This document shows positions 32,776-41,378 of a DNA stretch of 64,000 nt, in pieces (the first letter of the stretch is position 1; the number at the start of each line of letters is the position of its first letter). The notes under the pieces were generated by a model. It did no database searches. It saw nothing but the letters and a program-made list of their open reading frames with translations, and was not told where the DNA came from. The position numbers and the translations under genes are program-made. Source of the stretch: Thermoactinospora rubra (GTDB lineage: Bacteria > Actinomycetota > Actinomycetes > Streptosporangiales > Streptosporangiaceae); NCBI RefSeq assembly GCF_002093975.1, contig NZ_MSZZ01000025.1, forward strand, positions 1 to 64,000, read 5' to 3'.

Positions 32776-33624
32776 ATGACGACCCTCCTGCAGCCCGGGC
32801 GGATCTCGCCCATGCGTAAGGTCCCCGCCCACATCCAGCGGCCGGAGTACGTCGGCAAGAAGCATCCCAAGACGGGCGAGCCGGACGTGAAGTCCCCGGA
32901 GATCATCGAGCGCATGCGGGTGGCGGGCAGGATCGCCGCCCAGGCGCTGGAGGAGGTGGGCAGGCACGTCCGGCCCGGCGTGACCACCGACGAGCTGGAC
33001 CGGATCGGCCACGAGTTCCTCATCGACCACGGCGCCTACCCCAGCACGCTGGGCTACCGGGGCTACCCCAAGTCGCTGTGCACCTCGATCAACGAGGTGA
33101 TCTGCCACGGCATCCCCGACGACACGGTGCTGCGCGAGGGCGACATCGTCAACGTGGACATCACCGCCTACATCGGCGGCGTCCACGGCGACACCGACGC
33201 CACGTTCCTGGTCGGCGAGGTGGACGAGGAGTCGCGCCTGCTCGTCGAGCGCACCCGCGAGGCGATGAACCGCGCCATCAAGGCGGTCGCCCCCGGCCGC
33301 CAGCTCAACGTCGTCGGCCGCGTCATCGAGGCCTACGCCAAGCGCTTCGGCTACGGGGTGGTGCGCGACTTCACCGGCCACGGCATCGGCACGACCTTCC
33401 ACTCCGGGCTGATCGTGCCGCACTACGACGACCCGTCGGTGACGATCGAGCTCAAGCCGGGCATGACGTTCACGATCGAGCCCATGCTGACGCTGGGCAC
33501 GATCGAGTACGACATCTGGCCCGACGGCTGGACCGCCGTGACCAAGGACCGCAAGCGCACCGCGCAGTTCGAGCACACGGTGCTGGTCACCGAGACCGGC
33601 AGCGAGATCCTGACGCTGCCCTAG
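32776..33624 (+). CDS. map: type I methionine aminopeptidase
   Basis: 282 residues. The N-terminal extension with a proline-rich RPEYVGK segment is typical of the longer actinobacterial MetAP. Metal ligands: the two Asp in [19 protein letters not shown], His in TGHGIG, and Glu in TIEPML and FEHTVLVT. It removes the initiator Met. It starts 22 bp after the F420 reductase and may share its transcript. Confidence 0.95.
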   Translation: MTTLLQPGRISPMRKVPAHIQRPEYVGKKHPKTGEPDVKSPEIIERMRVAGRIAAQALEEVGRHVRPGVTTDELDRIGHEFLIDHGAYPSTLGYRGYPKSLCTSINEVICHGIPDDTVLREGDIVNVDITAYIGGVHGDTDATFLVGEVDEESRLLVERTREAMNRAIKAVAPGRQLNVVGRVIEAYAKRFGYGVVRDFTGHGIGTTFHSGLIVPHYDDPSVTIELKPGMTFTIEPMLTLGTIEYDIWPDGWTAVTKDRKRTAQFEHTVLVTETGSEILTLP

Positions 33625-33631
33625 CGGACGG

Positions 33632-34027
33632 TCAGCGCCTGCCGGGGGCGGGCACCACGCCGCTCACGGTGCTGCCCTGCCCCTCCACGTTGTGGACCGA
33701 CACGCGCCCGCCCAGCTCGGCGAACAGCGCGCGCAGCCTCGTGACGTCCCACGGCTGGCCCGTCCCGTCGTCGCTGACGGTCATCCGCAGCCCGGCGGAC
33801 GACACCGTGATCGCCACCGAGACGACCCGGGCGTCGCTGAACCGCTCGACCTTCGCGAGGGCCTCCCGCAACGCCGCCACGACCCCGTCGGCCACCCGCC
33901 TCGGCACGTCGGCGGAGGGCAACGCCCAGGTCTCCACCGTGATGCCGGTCCGATGCGACCATTCGGCGAGGCACTCCTCGAGTGCCTCCGCCAGAGTGCG
34001 CCCCCCGCGCATGCGCGTCTCATCCAC
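33632..34027 (-). CDS. orphan histidine-kinase-like ATPase domain protein
   Basis: 131 residues carrying the HATPase_c half of a NarL-class kinase: N-box-like AALREALAKVERF, G1 SDDGTG, and G2 VHNVEGQGSTVSGVVP. No membrane segment and no His-phosphorylation domain are seen. The start is uncertain: GTG 34027 is used, with ATG 34012 also possible. The N-box Asn is replaced (EALAKV in place of EALTNV), so ATP binding may be weak. Either a relic of a sensor kinase or an anti-sigma-like ATPase. Its stop nearly touches map. Confidence 0.6.
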   Translation of the reverse strand: MDETRMRGGRTLAEALEECLAEWSHRTGITVETWALPSADVPRRVADGVVAALREALAKVERFSDARVVSVAITVSSAGLRMTVSDDGTGQPWDVTRLRALFAELGGRVSVHNVEGQGSTVSGVVPAPGRR

Positions 34028-34206
34028 TTGTCGATCTCGCCTTCCTGAGCACCGAGAAGGATCACCGGTCCCCGTCCGGCGTTTCCCATCAGCGGTCCGA
34101 GCGCGCGAACCGTGTCGTGTGGAGCCGCCTGTGCCCCCGTTGGCAAGGCTACCCACGGCCGGGTTCAGGTGCCGGGGCAAGTATGCACAACCTAGCCGCG
34201 GTGCTA

Positions 34207-36171
34207 CTAGTCTTTGTTACCCCGGTTGAGGCGCGCCAGATACTCGTTGTACGCCTCCAGTTCAACGTCCTTCTTGTCCGCGCGGCGATCCTCCCGGCGC
34301 GCCTTGCGGTCCTCGTCCTGATACCACTGGACGGCCAGCGCGATGAGCACGATGAGGGTCGGGATCTCGCCGAAGCCCCACGCGATCGACCCGCCGTTCT
34401 GCTGGTCCTCCAGCAGCGACGGCCCCCACGCGCGGCCCAGCGGCTCATACCAGTCCTGGGCGATGACCTCGCCGTACATCATCAGGGCGATGCCGAAGAA
34501 GGCGTGGAACGGCATGGTGACGAACAGCGTCAGCAGCTTCCCGACGTACGGCAGGCGGTACGGCGAGGGGTCCACGCCGATGATGACCCAGAAGAACAGG
34601 CTGCCGCTCAGCAGGAAGTGGACCGTCATCGCGACGTGGCCGAGGTGCTCCTCCATCGCCGAGGCGAACAGCGGGGTGAAGTACAGCGCGTAGGTGGAGC
34701 CGATGAAGACGGCCGTGGCCACCGCCGGATGGGCCAGCACCTTGACGAAGCGGCTGTGCAGGATCACCGTCAGCCATTCGCGGGGGCCGCGGTCGCCGCG
34801 CCGGGCCGCCGGCTTGAGCGCGCGCAGGGCCAGCGTGACCGGCGCCCCGAGGACCAGGAAGATCGGCACGATCATGGTGAGCGTCATGTGCTCGACCATG
34901 TGGGCGCTGAACATCACCATCGCGTAGCGGGCCAGGCCGCTCTGCGTCGCCAGCACGAGGATCGCCACGCCGGTGAACCAGGCGGCCGTGCGGCCCCACG
35001 GCCAGCGGTCCCCCCGCCGCAGCAGCCTGGCCACGCCCGCGGCGTACAGGCCGGCCAGCACGACGGCGATCGTCGCGGTGAACAGGTCGAAACGCCACAG
35101 GGTGGCGACGGTCGCCGGGGTGATCTCCGGCGGCATGGTGAAGCCGAGCAGCTCGAAATCGGTGCCCGCCGGGACGGTGACGGGAGGCGTGGGCGTGCGC
35201 GACAGCGCCACCGCCAGGCCCAGCGTGGCGGCCATGAGCAGCACCTCGCCGCAGGCCAGGCGCAGGAACGCCCTCGGCTCGCCCTTGCGCAGGCGCGCCA
35301 GCGTCCGCTGCCGGTGCCACCAGCCGATGTAGCCCAGCACGACGTAGGCGACGATCTTGGCGACGATCAGCACGCCGTACGACGAGGTCCACAGGTCCGA
35401 CACCGACGTCAGCCTGGCCAGCACGCTGAAGACGCCCGACAGGCCCACCAGGGCGTAGCACCACAGGGCCATCCGCGAGAAGCGGCCGGCGGCGATCTCC
35501 AGCTGCGGGCCCTTGCGCAGGGCGTGGAGGGTGAGCACCAGCAGGCCGCCGACCCACAGCGCCAGTCCCAGCAGGTGCTGGGCCACGCCGGAGATCGCCA
35601 TGTCGTGGTTGGGGGCGTTGGAGGAGTGGCCGGTGAGCGGCGGCGGCAGCATCGTGGCCAGCGCCAGCACCAGCAGCCCGCCCGCCGCGCCCGCGGTGAT
35701 GGCGCCCCTGGAGAACAGCGCGAGGGCCACCGCGAACAGCACCACGAGCGTGAGCGCGACGCCCTGCTCGGTCTGGCTGGCGAAGCTGGTCAGCTCGTTG
35801 CCCGCCAGCACCTCCAGGGGCGGCTGGGCCAGCTGGTCGCTGAGCGTGAAGACCATGGTCGCCGCCGCCGCCCCCGACCAGACGAGGGCGGTCCAGGAGG
35901 CGGCCTTGACGTACGTCTGGGCGGTCTGGCCCAGCATGCCCTTGTCGCTGGGGAAGAACGCCACGGCGGCCAGCAGCAGGCCCACCGTGACCACGCCCGC
36001 GGCGTCCATCGCCAGCTTCGACAGCGGCAGCGCCCAGCGGACGAACACCCCCGCGGTGGGCAGGCCGGCGATCACCCTCGGGAAGGCCGCCCCGCCGGCG
36101 ACCATCGCGGCGGCCAGTCCCGCGATCGCCGCTGCCGCCGCCGCCAGCGCCAGCCGGGCCGCCCTGCTCAC
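34207..36171 (-). CDS. CopD-CtaG fusion membrane protein
   Basis: 654 residues with about 15 helices. The first half is a CopD-type copper-resistance/uptake domain (HSSNAPNHDMAISGVAQHLLGLALWVGG with His ligands). The second half is a CtaG_Cox/DUF1404-like copper chaperone domain for cytochrome oxidase (SAHMVEHMTLTMIVPIFLVLGAP, HLGHVAMTVHFLLSGSLFFW). The fusion is common in actinobacteria. It probably moves copper across the membrane for oxidase assembly. The GTG at 36171 overlaps the copC stop by 4 bp. Confidence 0.92.
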   Translation of the reverse strand: MSRAARLALAAAAAAIAGLAAAMVAGGAAFPRVIAGLPTAGVFVRWALPLSKLAMDAAGVVTVGLLLAAVAFFPSDKGMLGQTAQTYVKAASWTALVWSGAAAATMVFTLSDQLAQPPLEVLAGNELTSFASQTEQGVALTLVVLFAVALALFSRGAITAGAAGGLLVLALATMLPPPLTGHSSNAPNHDMAISGVAQHLLGLALWVGGLLVLTLHALRKGPQLEIAAGRFSRMALWCYALVGLSGVFSVLARLTSVSDLWTSSYGVLIVAKIVAYVVLGYIGWWHRQRTLARLRKGEPRAFLRLACGEVLLMAATLGLAVALSRTPTPPVTVPAGTDFELLGFTMPPEITPATVATLWRFDLFTATIAVVLAGLYAAGVARLLRRGDRWPWGRTAAWFTGVAILVLATQSGLARYAMVMFSAHMVEHMTLTMIVPIFLVLGAPVTLALRALKPAARRGDRGPREWLTVILHSRFVKVLAHPAVATAVFIGSTYALYFTPLFASAMEEHLGHVAMTVHFLLSGSLFFWVIIGVDPSPYRLPYVGKLLTLFVTMPFHAFFGIALMMYGEVIAQDWYEPLGRAWGPSLLEDQQNGGSIAWGFGEIPTLIVLIALAVQWYQDEDRKARREDRRADKKDVELEAYNEYLARLNRGNKD

Positions 36172-36752
36172 GGCTTGACTCTCCGCGCGCTGATGAGGAA
36201 TCCGATGCCGATGCCCACCAGGCCGCCGACCACGATCAGCAGCCACACGGGGAACCCGCCGCCGTCCTCCTGCCGGGCCTCGGCGGCGGCCGGGCTCTGC
36301 TCGGCGGCCTGCGTGGGGGTTCGGGCCGGGCTGGACGTCTCCGTGGGGATCTGCTCGGGGGTCTGCTCGGGGGTCTGCTCCGCCTTGGGCGCGCCCTTCA
36401 CGGTGAAGGGGATCTCCCCCTCGATGGGATGCCCGTCAGAGGAGATCACCCGGTAGGCGACGGTGTACTTCCCGTCGGGCAGCGCGCCCTTGAGCTCCTG
36501 GGTCACCACCTTGCCGTCGACCCGCGGCTCGCCCTGCTCGAACCGGCCGCCCGCGGCGTCGCGCACGAAGACGTACGGCATGCGCACCCGGGCGGTGAAC
36601 TCGAGCGAGACCTCCTCCACCGGGCCGACGGTGGAGCCCTTCTTCGGGTCGCTGTCCTTGAGCGCGTCGTGCGCCAGGGCGGGGGCGGCCGTGCCGAGGA
36701 CGACCAGGGCGGCGAGGAGCGCGGTGAGCACCGCGAGCGGGGATCTCTTCAT
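36168..36752 (-). CDS. copC: CopC copper-binding protein, membrane anchored
   Basis: 194 residues. Signal peptide cleaved at ALA/HDALKDSDPKKGS, leaving His28 as the mature N-terminus, the key Cu(II) ligand of CopC. A second His is in SSDGHPIEGE. The CopC beta-barrel (28-120) is followed by a Thr/Pro/Glu-rich linker and a C-terminal helix (VWLLIVVGGLVGIGIGFLI). It delivers or buffers copper outside the membrane for the CopD-CtaG partner downstream. Confidence 0.93.
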   Translation of the reverse strand: MKRSPLAVLTALLAALVVLGTAAPALAHDALKDSDPKKGSTVGPVEEVSLEFTARVRMPYVFVRDAAGGRFEQGEPRVDGKVVTQELKGALPDGKYTVAYRVISSDGHPIEGEIPFTVKGAPKAEQTPEQTPEQIPTETSSPARTPTQAAEQSPAAAEARQEDGGGFPVWLLIVVGGLVGIGIGFLISARRVKP

Positions 36753-36812
36753 GACACCCCCAAGGCTACCGACGCCGCCGCCCGGTCCTTACTTCGCTTG
36801 AGGCATGTTCGC

Positions 36813-38096
36813 TTACAGGCCCGCGCACGCGAGGGCCCGCCGGTAGGCCTCCACCGCGTCCTCGGAATCGCCGAGCCGCTCGTAGGTCTCGGCCACGCCG
36901 AACCAGGTCCCGGCCACCCGGCGGGAGTCGGGCACCCCATCCAGGGGCGCCTGAATCGAACGGACGGCCTCGAGGCCCTCCTCGGCCCGTCCCACCGCGC
37001 CCAGCGCGAGTGCAAGGAGGAGCCCGGCTTCGGCTCTGAGGACGTGGCTGTGTCCGGGGATGAGGGCTTGAGCGTCGCGCGCCGCGGTGACGGCGTCGCC
37101 GGGCTCGCCGGTCAGGAGCGCGGCGGTGGCCAGGCAGACGAGCAGCCGCGCCCGGTCGACCGTGCTGGCCGAGGTCTCGCTCATCTCCCGTTCGACACGC
37201 TCCAGCATGGCACGGGCCTGGGCCGCCTCCTGGGGGCGCGTCTGCAGGATGAGATCGGCCACCGCCGTCCGGAGCCGGGCGAGATTGCGCGGGTGACCGG
37301 TCTCCGACTGCACGGCCAGCGCCCGTTCGGCCAGCGCGAGGGCTTCTTCGCCGTGCCCGCTCTTCTCGGCGACGATGGCCGCGTTCCAGTTGGCCGCCAC
37401 CAGCGACCGGGGCGTGCCCAAGGTGTCGGCCACGTTGAGCAGCTCCGCCGCGAACTGGCGCGCCTTGAGCATGTCGCCGCGGTGGTAGTAGGCGGCCAGG
37501 AGCGTGGCCCCGAGCTCGACGAGCTCGTCCGACCAGCCGTGGCCGGCCATCCGGCCGAGAGTCTGCTCCCCGATCTCCACGGCTTCGGTGAGCTGGTCGC
37601 TTTCCCGATAGACGCGGCACATGGCGAGCGCCAGTTCGACTTCACGCTCCGGCGTGACATCCTCGGCGTGTAGCCTTTGTAGAATGGCGATCGCCTCGGG
37701 AAGGTCCCCGCACGCCTCGGTGGCGAGGGCCAAGCCGAATTCTGTGTCTTGACGCAGCGCAGTCAGCCCTGTCAGGTTATTGTTCGCCAACAACTCGGCG
37801 AACCTGGCTCGCGCCTCGACGACCTCACCGTTTTCCAGGGCTAGACGGGCGTATGCCAGCGCCAGCTCGATGTCCTCCAGCTGCTCGGCGGTGACTCCGT
37901 TGAGCAGGAAGGACAAAGAGCAGTCCAATTTTTGCGCGATGAGTTCGAGTACCGCCGGAGTGGGAGTTCGCTTGCCACTTTCGATCAAGGAGATGTAGCT
38001 ATCAGACAACTCAGGATGTGCCAGCTGAGCCTGTGACAGCCCGCGCTGTCGCCGGACTTGCTTAATGCGAAGCCCGACCAAATCAGATGTGGTCAT
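36813..38096 (-). CDS. XRE-HTH regulator with TPR receptor domain (RRNPP-like architecture)
   Basis: 427 residues. N-terminal Cro/CI helix-turn-helix (GLRIKQVRRQRGLSQAQLAHPELSDSYISLIESGKRTPTPAVLELIAQKL, about 6-60), then some nine helical TPR-like repeats to the C-terminus. This is the architecture of peptide-binding RRNPP regulators (PlcR, NprR, Rgg). Codon use is less GC-biased than the neighbours'. It diverges, with 56 bp between starts, from a gene for a small secreted peptide. ATG at 38096 is preferred over 38117. The ligand is inferred, not shown. Confidence 0.9.
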   Translation of the reverse strand: MTTSDLVGLRIKQVRRQRGLSQAQLAHPELSDSYISLIESGKRTPTPAVLELIAQKLDCSLSFLLNGVTAEQLEDIELALAYARLALENGEVVEARARFAELLANNNLTGLTALRQDTEFGLALATEACGDLPEAIAILQRLHAEDVTPEREVELALAMCRVYRESDQLTEAVEIGEQTLGRMAGHGWSDELVELGATLLAAYYHRGDMLKARQFAAELLNVADTLGTPRSLVAANWNAAIVAEKSGHGEEALALAERALAVQSETGHPRNLARLRTAVADLILQTRPQEAAQARAMLERVEREMSETSASTVDRARLLVCLATAALLTGEPGDAVTAARDAQALIPGHSHVLRAEAGLLLALALGAVGRAEEGLEAVRSIQAPLDGVPDSRRVAGTWFGVAETYERLGDSEDAVEAYRRALACAGL

Positions 38097-38152
38097 AGCC
38101 ACCACTCCCTGAGACAATTAGCCCGAGCAACTCACCTGGCGAGGGAGACCCC

Positions 38153-38290
38153 ATGCGCACGCGCCTTGCCCTGTCCGCACTCGTTGCTGTGCTGGCGGCC
38201 GCCTTGACCGCCGGCCCCTATGCTACGGCCGCGAGTGCCGATGTGTCTGTACCTGTCCCGATGTCCAAGAGCACACCCGATTGCTGCTGA
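38153..38290 (+). CDS. short secreted peptide (putative signal peptide precursor)
   Basis: 45 residues. M-R-T-R start, hydrophobic core (LALSALVAVLAAALTAG) and an AxA-type cleavage site (ATAASA), leaving about 16 residues, DVSVPVPMSKSTPDCC, outside the cell. GAGGGAG lies 7 nt upstream. A perfect 13-bp hairpin starts 19 nt after the TGA, so it is a self-contained transcription unit. It lies between an XRE-TPR regulator and a SARP regulator, which suggests a precursor of an exported signalling peptide. No homologue was recognised. Confidence 0.75.
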   Translation: MRTRLALSALVAVLAAALTAGPYATAASADVSVPVPMSKSTPDCC

Positions 38291-38308
38291 TCGCGTAACA
38301 CGGGTGCA

Positions 38309-38348
38309 GAGGCCTGGTGCCGCGGATGAGGCGTCGGCACCAGGCCTC
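38309..38348 (+). terminator. perfect terminator hairpin of the small peptide gene
   Basis: GAGGCCTGGTGCC (38309-38321) and GGCACCAGGCCTC (38336-38348) pair over 13 bp with a 14-nt loop. It isolates the peptide gene from the SARP gene 121 bp further on. The rest of the gap to 38469 shows no gene. Confidence 0.85.
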
Positions 38349-38469
38349 GCGCACGCGGGATCTTGCCCGCAGGCTGCGACGCTACCGGGCGGATCTACAT
38401 TTCCTCTAGATCGTCGCGGCGCGAGCCGGTGAGCTTCACATTCCGGGGATTCCGGTTACGCTTCCCCGC

Positions 38470-41334
38470 GTGGACCATCATGACGGTCTCTCCATCCGCC
38501 TTCTCGGTCCCATCCTGGCCAGCCGCGACCGCCGGATCGTGAACGTGGGCCCACCGGCGCAACGAGCGCTTCTGGCCATGCTCGCCATGTCCCCCGGTCG
38601 CGTGGTTCCGCACGGTGCGCTCATCACCGGCATCTGGGGTGAGGCGCCTCCCCGGAGCGTCAGGCAGAGCGTCTACACCTACATCGCCGGCTTACGGCGA
38701 GCCCTGGACCCTGGCCGCGGCAGGCGGGAGGCCTCCTCTGTGCTCCCGGGCGGTCCGGAGGGGTATGCCCTGCGCGTCGAACCCGACCGCGTGGACGCCT
38801 GTCTGTTCGCACGGCGGCTGGCGGAAGCCCGGAAGACGTCCGGCGAGAGCCGGCCGGCCGTCCTCGGGCAGGCTCTCGCGATGTGGAACGGACCTCCGCT
38901 GGCGGGGGTGCCCGGGCCCTTCGCGGAGATGGAACGCATCCGCCTGGAGGAGCTCCGGCTCTCGGCCCTGGAGCTGCGGTGCTCGTCCCTGCTGGAGCTC
39001 GACCGGCCCGATGAGGCCCTCGCCGACCTGCGGGAGCTCACGATCCTGCATCCTCTGCGGGAACGCTTCCATGAGCTGCTCATGACGGCCCTCCATCGTC
39101 TGGGCCGGCGGGCGGAGGCGCTGGAGGCGTTCGAACGCGCCAGGCGGATCCTGGCGGAGGAGCTCGGCGTCGATCCGGGACCCGGGCTGCGGTCCCGCCA
39201 CGAGCTCATCCTGCGTGACCGGTCGCTCGTCCCGCCCCAAGGCCGGCTCCGCGAGGAGCCGCCCGCCCGCCGTCAGGAGCGGCCCGTGCCGCGCCAGCTT
39301 CCCCGGGACCTCACGGGTTTCGTGGGGCGGAGCGCGGAAATCGTACGGCTGCGCTCGCTTCTGGCCCCGTGGGACGAGTCCGCGCCCGGCGCCGTGGCAG
39401 CCGTCACCGGCCCTCCGGGCGTCGGCAAGTCGGCCCTGGCCATCCACGTCGCCCACAAGGTCGGCGACCGGTTCCCCGACGGCCGGCTCTACGCCAACCT
39501 CCGCGGCGCCACCCCCAACGTGGAGCGGCTCAGCCCCCACGAAGTCCTCGGCGCCTTCCTGCGCGCCCTCGGCGTCCCCACCAACGCCATTCCGGCCGAC
39601 CTCGACGAGGCGGCGGCGCTGTGGCGGACAACCCTGTCCGGCCGCCGCGTCCTCGTCGTCCTGGACGACGCCGCCGGCCCCGCGCAGGTCCGCCCCCTCC
39701 TCTCGCTGCCGCCCGGCAACGCCGTTGTGGTGACCAGCCGGGAGTCGCTGTCCCCGCTGGACGACTGCGTGCAGGTGCCTCTCGCGCGGCTGGCCACATC
39801 GGAAGCCGCCGCGATGATCGCCAAGCTCGTCGGCGCCGGCCGCTGCGCCGCCGATCCCAACGGCGCCACCCGCCTGGTACGCCTCTGCGACGGCCTGCCC
39901 CTGGCACTCCGCATCGCCGCGGCGCGGCTGATCGACGCGCCCGGGTGGACGCCGGCGGCCCTGGCGGACCGCCTGGAGGACGAGCGGCGGCGCCTGCACG
40001 AGCTGGAAACCGGCGACCTGGCCGTGCGCTCCAGCCTCATGACGAGCTGGGTCTCGCTCCGCGACAGCGAACGCCCGCTGGACCGGCTCGCCGCCGAGGC
40101 CCTCGCTCTGCTGGGACTGCTCCACGTGCCCGATGTCACCGCCGACGCGGCGGGCGCCTTGCTCAGCGTGCCGCCCGCCCGGGCCGAACAGGCCCTGGAG
40201 CGGCTGGCCGCCGCCCACCTCGTCGATTCGGCCGCCCCCGGCCGCTACCACATGCACGATCTCGTGCGGCTCTTCACCGAAGAACTGGCGCCCCGTGATC
40301 GGCGCGCTCCGCTGCTGAGCGTCCTGGGGCACTACGCGGCGACCGCGCAACGCGCGGCCGTGCTGACGGATCCGCACCGGGTCCAGGCCGTCGCCCCGCC
40401 GGTGGAGGCCCCGGCCCTCCCTCTGGCGGACGCCGCCGAGGCTCAGGGCTGGCTCGCCGCGGAGGAGGCCAACCTCGTGGCCGCGGCCGCCCAGGCGACG
40501 GCCGATCCAGACGACGACGTCGCCAAGCACGGGGTCGCCCTGGCGTTCGCGCTCCACTGGCGTCAGCACATGAACCTCAAGATGCGCGAGGAGATCTCGC
40601 TCAACCGGCAGGTGCTGGAGGTCGCGGCGCGGCTGGGCGACGACCGGATGGCCCTGGAAGCCCACAACCACATGGCGAGCGGACTGACCAACCTGGAACG
40701 GCACTCCGAAGCCCTGGAACACCTCCATCGCCAGCTCGTCCTCGCCCGACGCCTCGGCGACCGTTTCTGCGAGCAAAGAGCTCACGGCAACATCGCGATG
40801 ACCCTGCTGACCTCCCAGCGGCACACCGAGGCTCTCCGGCACGCCGGCAGCCAGCTCGCCATAGCCGAAGCCATAGGCAGCGAGGTCGGCCGGCGCTACG
40901 CGCTCTATGTCGCCGGCATGACGCATGACAGGCTGGGACAGCACGACCAGGCTGAGGCGTGCCTCAAGGAGGCGCTGTCCATGGCGAGCCGCGTGGGCGA
41001 CAGGACGCACCAAGTGATCATCTCGTCCGCGTTGGCGGACGCGCTGGTGGGCCAGGGGCGAATCGTCGAGGCCATGGACCTCCTTCGCGAGAGTCAGGCC
41101 ATGGCCACGGCCATGAGCCTCAAGGGGCGCCAGTTCGAGTGCAGCATCGGCCTGGCTCGCGCGTGCCGTCTGGCCGGCGACCTGCGCGGCGCGATGGATC
41201 ACCTCGGTCAGGCCGCCCGGCACCTGCGGGGAGTCAGGGAGGGCGACTCGGAGCGGAAGCTGCGGGAGGAGCTGGAGGCGCTCGAGTCGGCGCGGGGACC
41301 CCGTGACGGCATCGACCTCACGAAGATCATCTAG
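38470..41334 (+). CDS. AfsR/SARP-type regulator with NB-ARC and TPR domains
   Basis: 954 residues: OmpR-like winged helix (about 8-100), bacterial transcriptional activation (BTAD) domain (105-250), NB-ARC ATPase with P-loop GPPGVGKS near 315-322 and VLVVLDDAAGP as Walker B, a MHDLVRLF motif, then C-terminal TPRs from about 650. Such proteins switch on secondary-metabolite or morphology genes. Codon 75 is TTA (38692), so translation may depend on bldA. GTG start. It follows the small peptide gene and precedes an orphan molybdenum hydroxylase subunit. Confidence 0.92.
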   Translation: MDHHDGLSIRLLGPILASRDRRIVNVGPPAQRALLAMLAMSPGRVVPHGALITGIWGEAPPRSVRQSVYTYIAGLRRALDPGRGRREASSVLPGGPEGYALRVEPDRVDACLFARRLAEARKTSGESRPAVLGQALAMWNGPPLAGVPGPFAEMERIRLEELRLSALELRCSSLLELDRPDEALADLRELTILHPLRERFHELLMTALHRLGRRAEALEAFERARRILAEELGVDPGPGLRSRHELILRDRSLVPPQGRLREEPPARRQERPVPRQLPRDLTGFVGRSAEIVRLRSLLAPWDESAPGAVAAVTGPPGVGKSALAIHVAHKVGDRFPDGRLYANLRGATPNVERLSPHEVLGAFLRALGVPTNAIPADLDEAAALWRTTLSGRRVLVVLDDAAGPAQVRPLLSLPPGNAVVVTSRESLSPLDDCVQVPLARLATSEAAAMIAKLVGAGRCAADPNGATRLVRLCDGLPLALRIAAARLIDAPGWTPAALADRLEDERRRLHELETGDLAVRSSLMTSWVSLRDSERPLDRLAAEALALLGLLHVPDVTADAAGALLSVPPARAEQALERLAAAHLVDSAAPGRYHMHDLVRLFTEELAPRDRRAPLLSVLGHYAATAQRAAVLTDPHRVQAVAPPVEAPALPLADAAEAQGWLAAEEANLVAAAAQATADPDDDVAKHGVALAFALHWRQHMNLKMREEISLNRQVLEVAARLGDDRMALEAHNHMASGLTNLERHSEALEHLHRQLVLARRLGDRFCEQRAHGNIAMTLLTSQRHTEALRHAGSQLAIAEAIGSEVGRRYALYVAGMTHDRLGQHDQAEACLKEALSMASRVGDRTHQVIISSALADALVGQGRIVEAMDLLRESQAMATAMSLKGRQFECSIGLARACRLAGDLRGAMDHLGQAARHLRGVREGDSERKLREELEALESARGPRDGIDLTKII

Positions 41335-41358
41335 CGTGCCTCTTCTGCCGCCTCGACC

Positions 41359-41375
41359 TCGAGTGCTGTACTCGA
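41359..41375. promoter_or_regulatory. inverted repeat before the molybdenum hydroxylase gene
   Basis: TCGAGT, five bases, ACTCGA, ending 3 bp before the ATG. It occupies the place of a ribosome site, so it may be an operator or a structure limiting translation. Confidence 0.35.
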
Positions 41376-41378
41376 AGC

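Noticed and set aside
38692-41223. Very long minus-strand open frame (843 codons) opposite the SARP gene
   Set aside because: It is a GC-bias shadow; the plus strand encodes complete SARP, NB-ARC and TPR domains.
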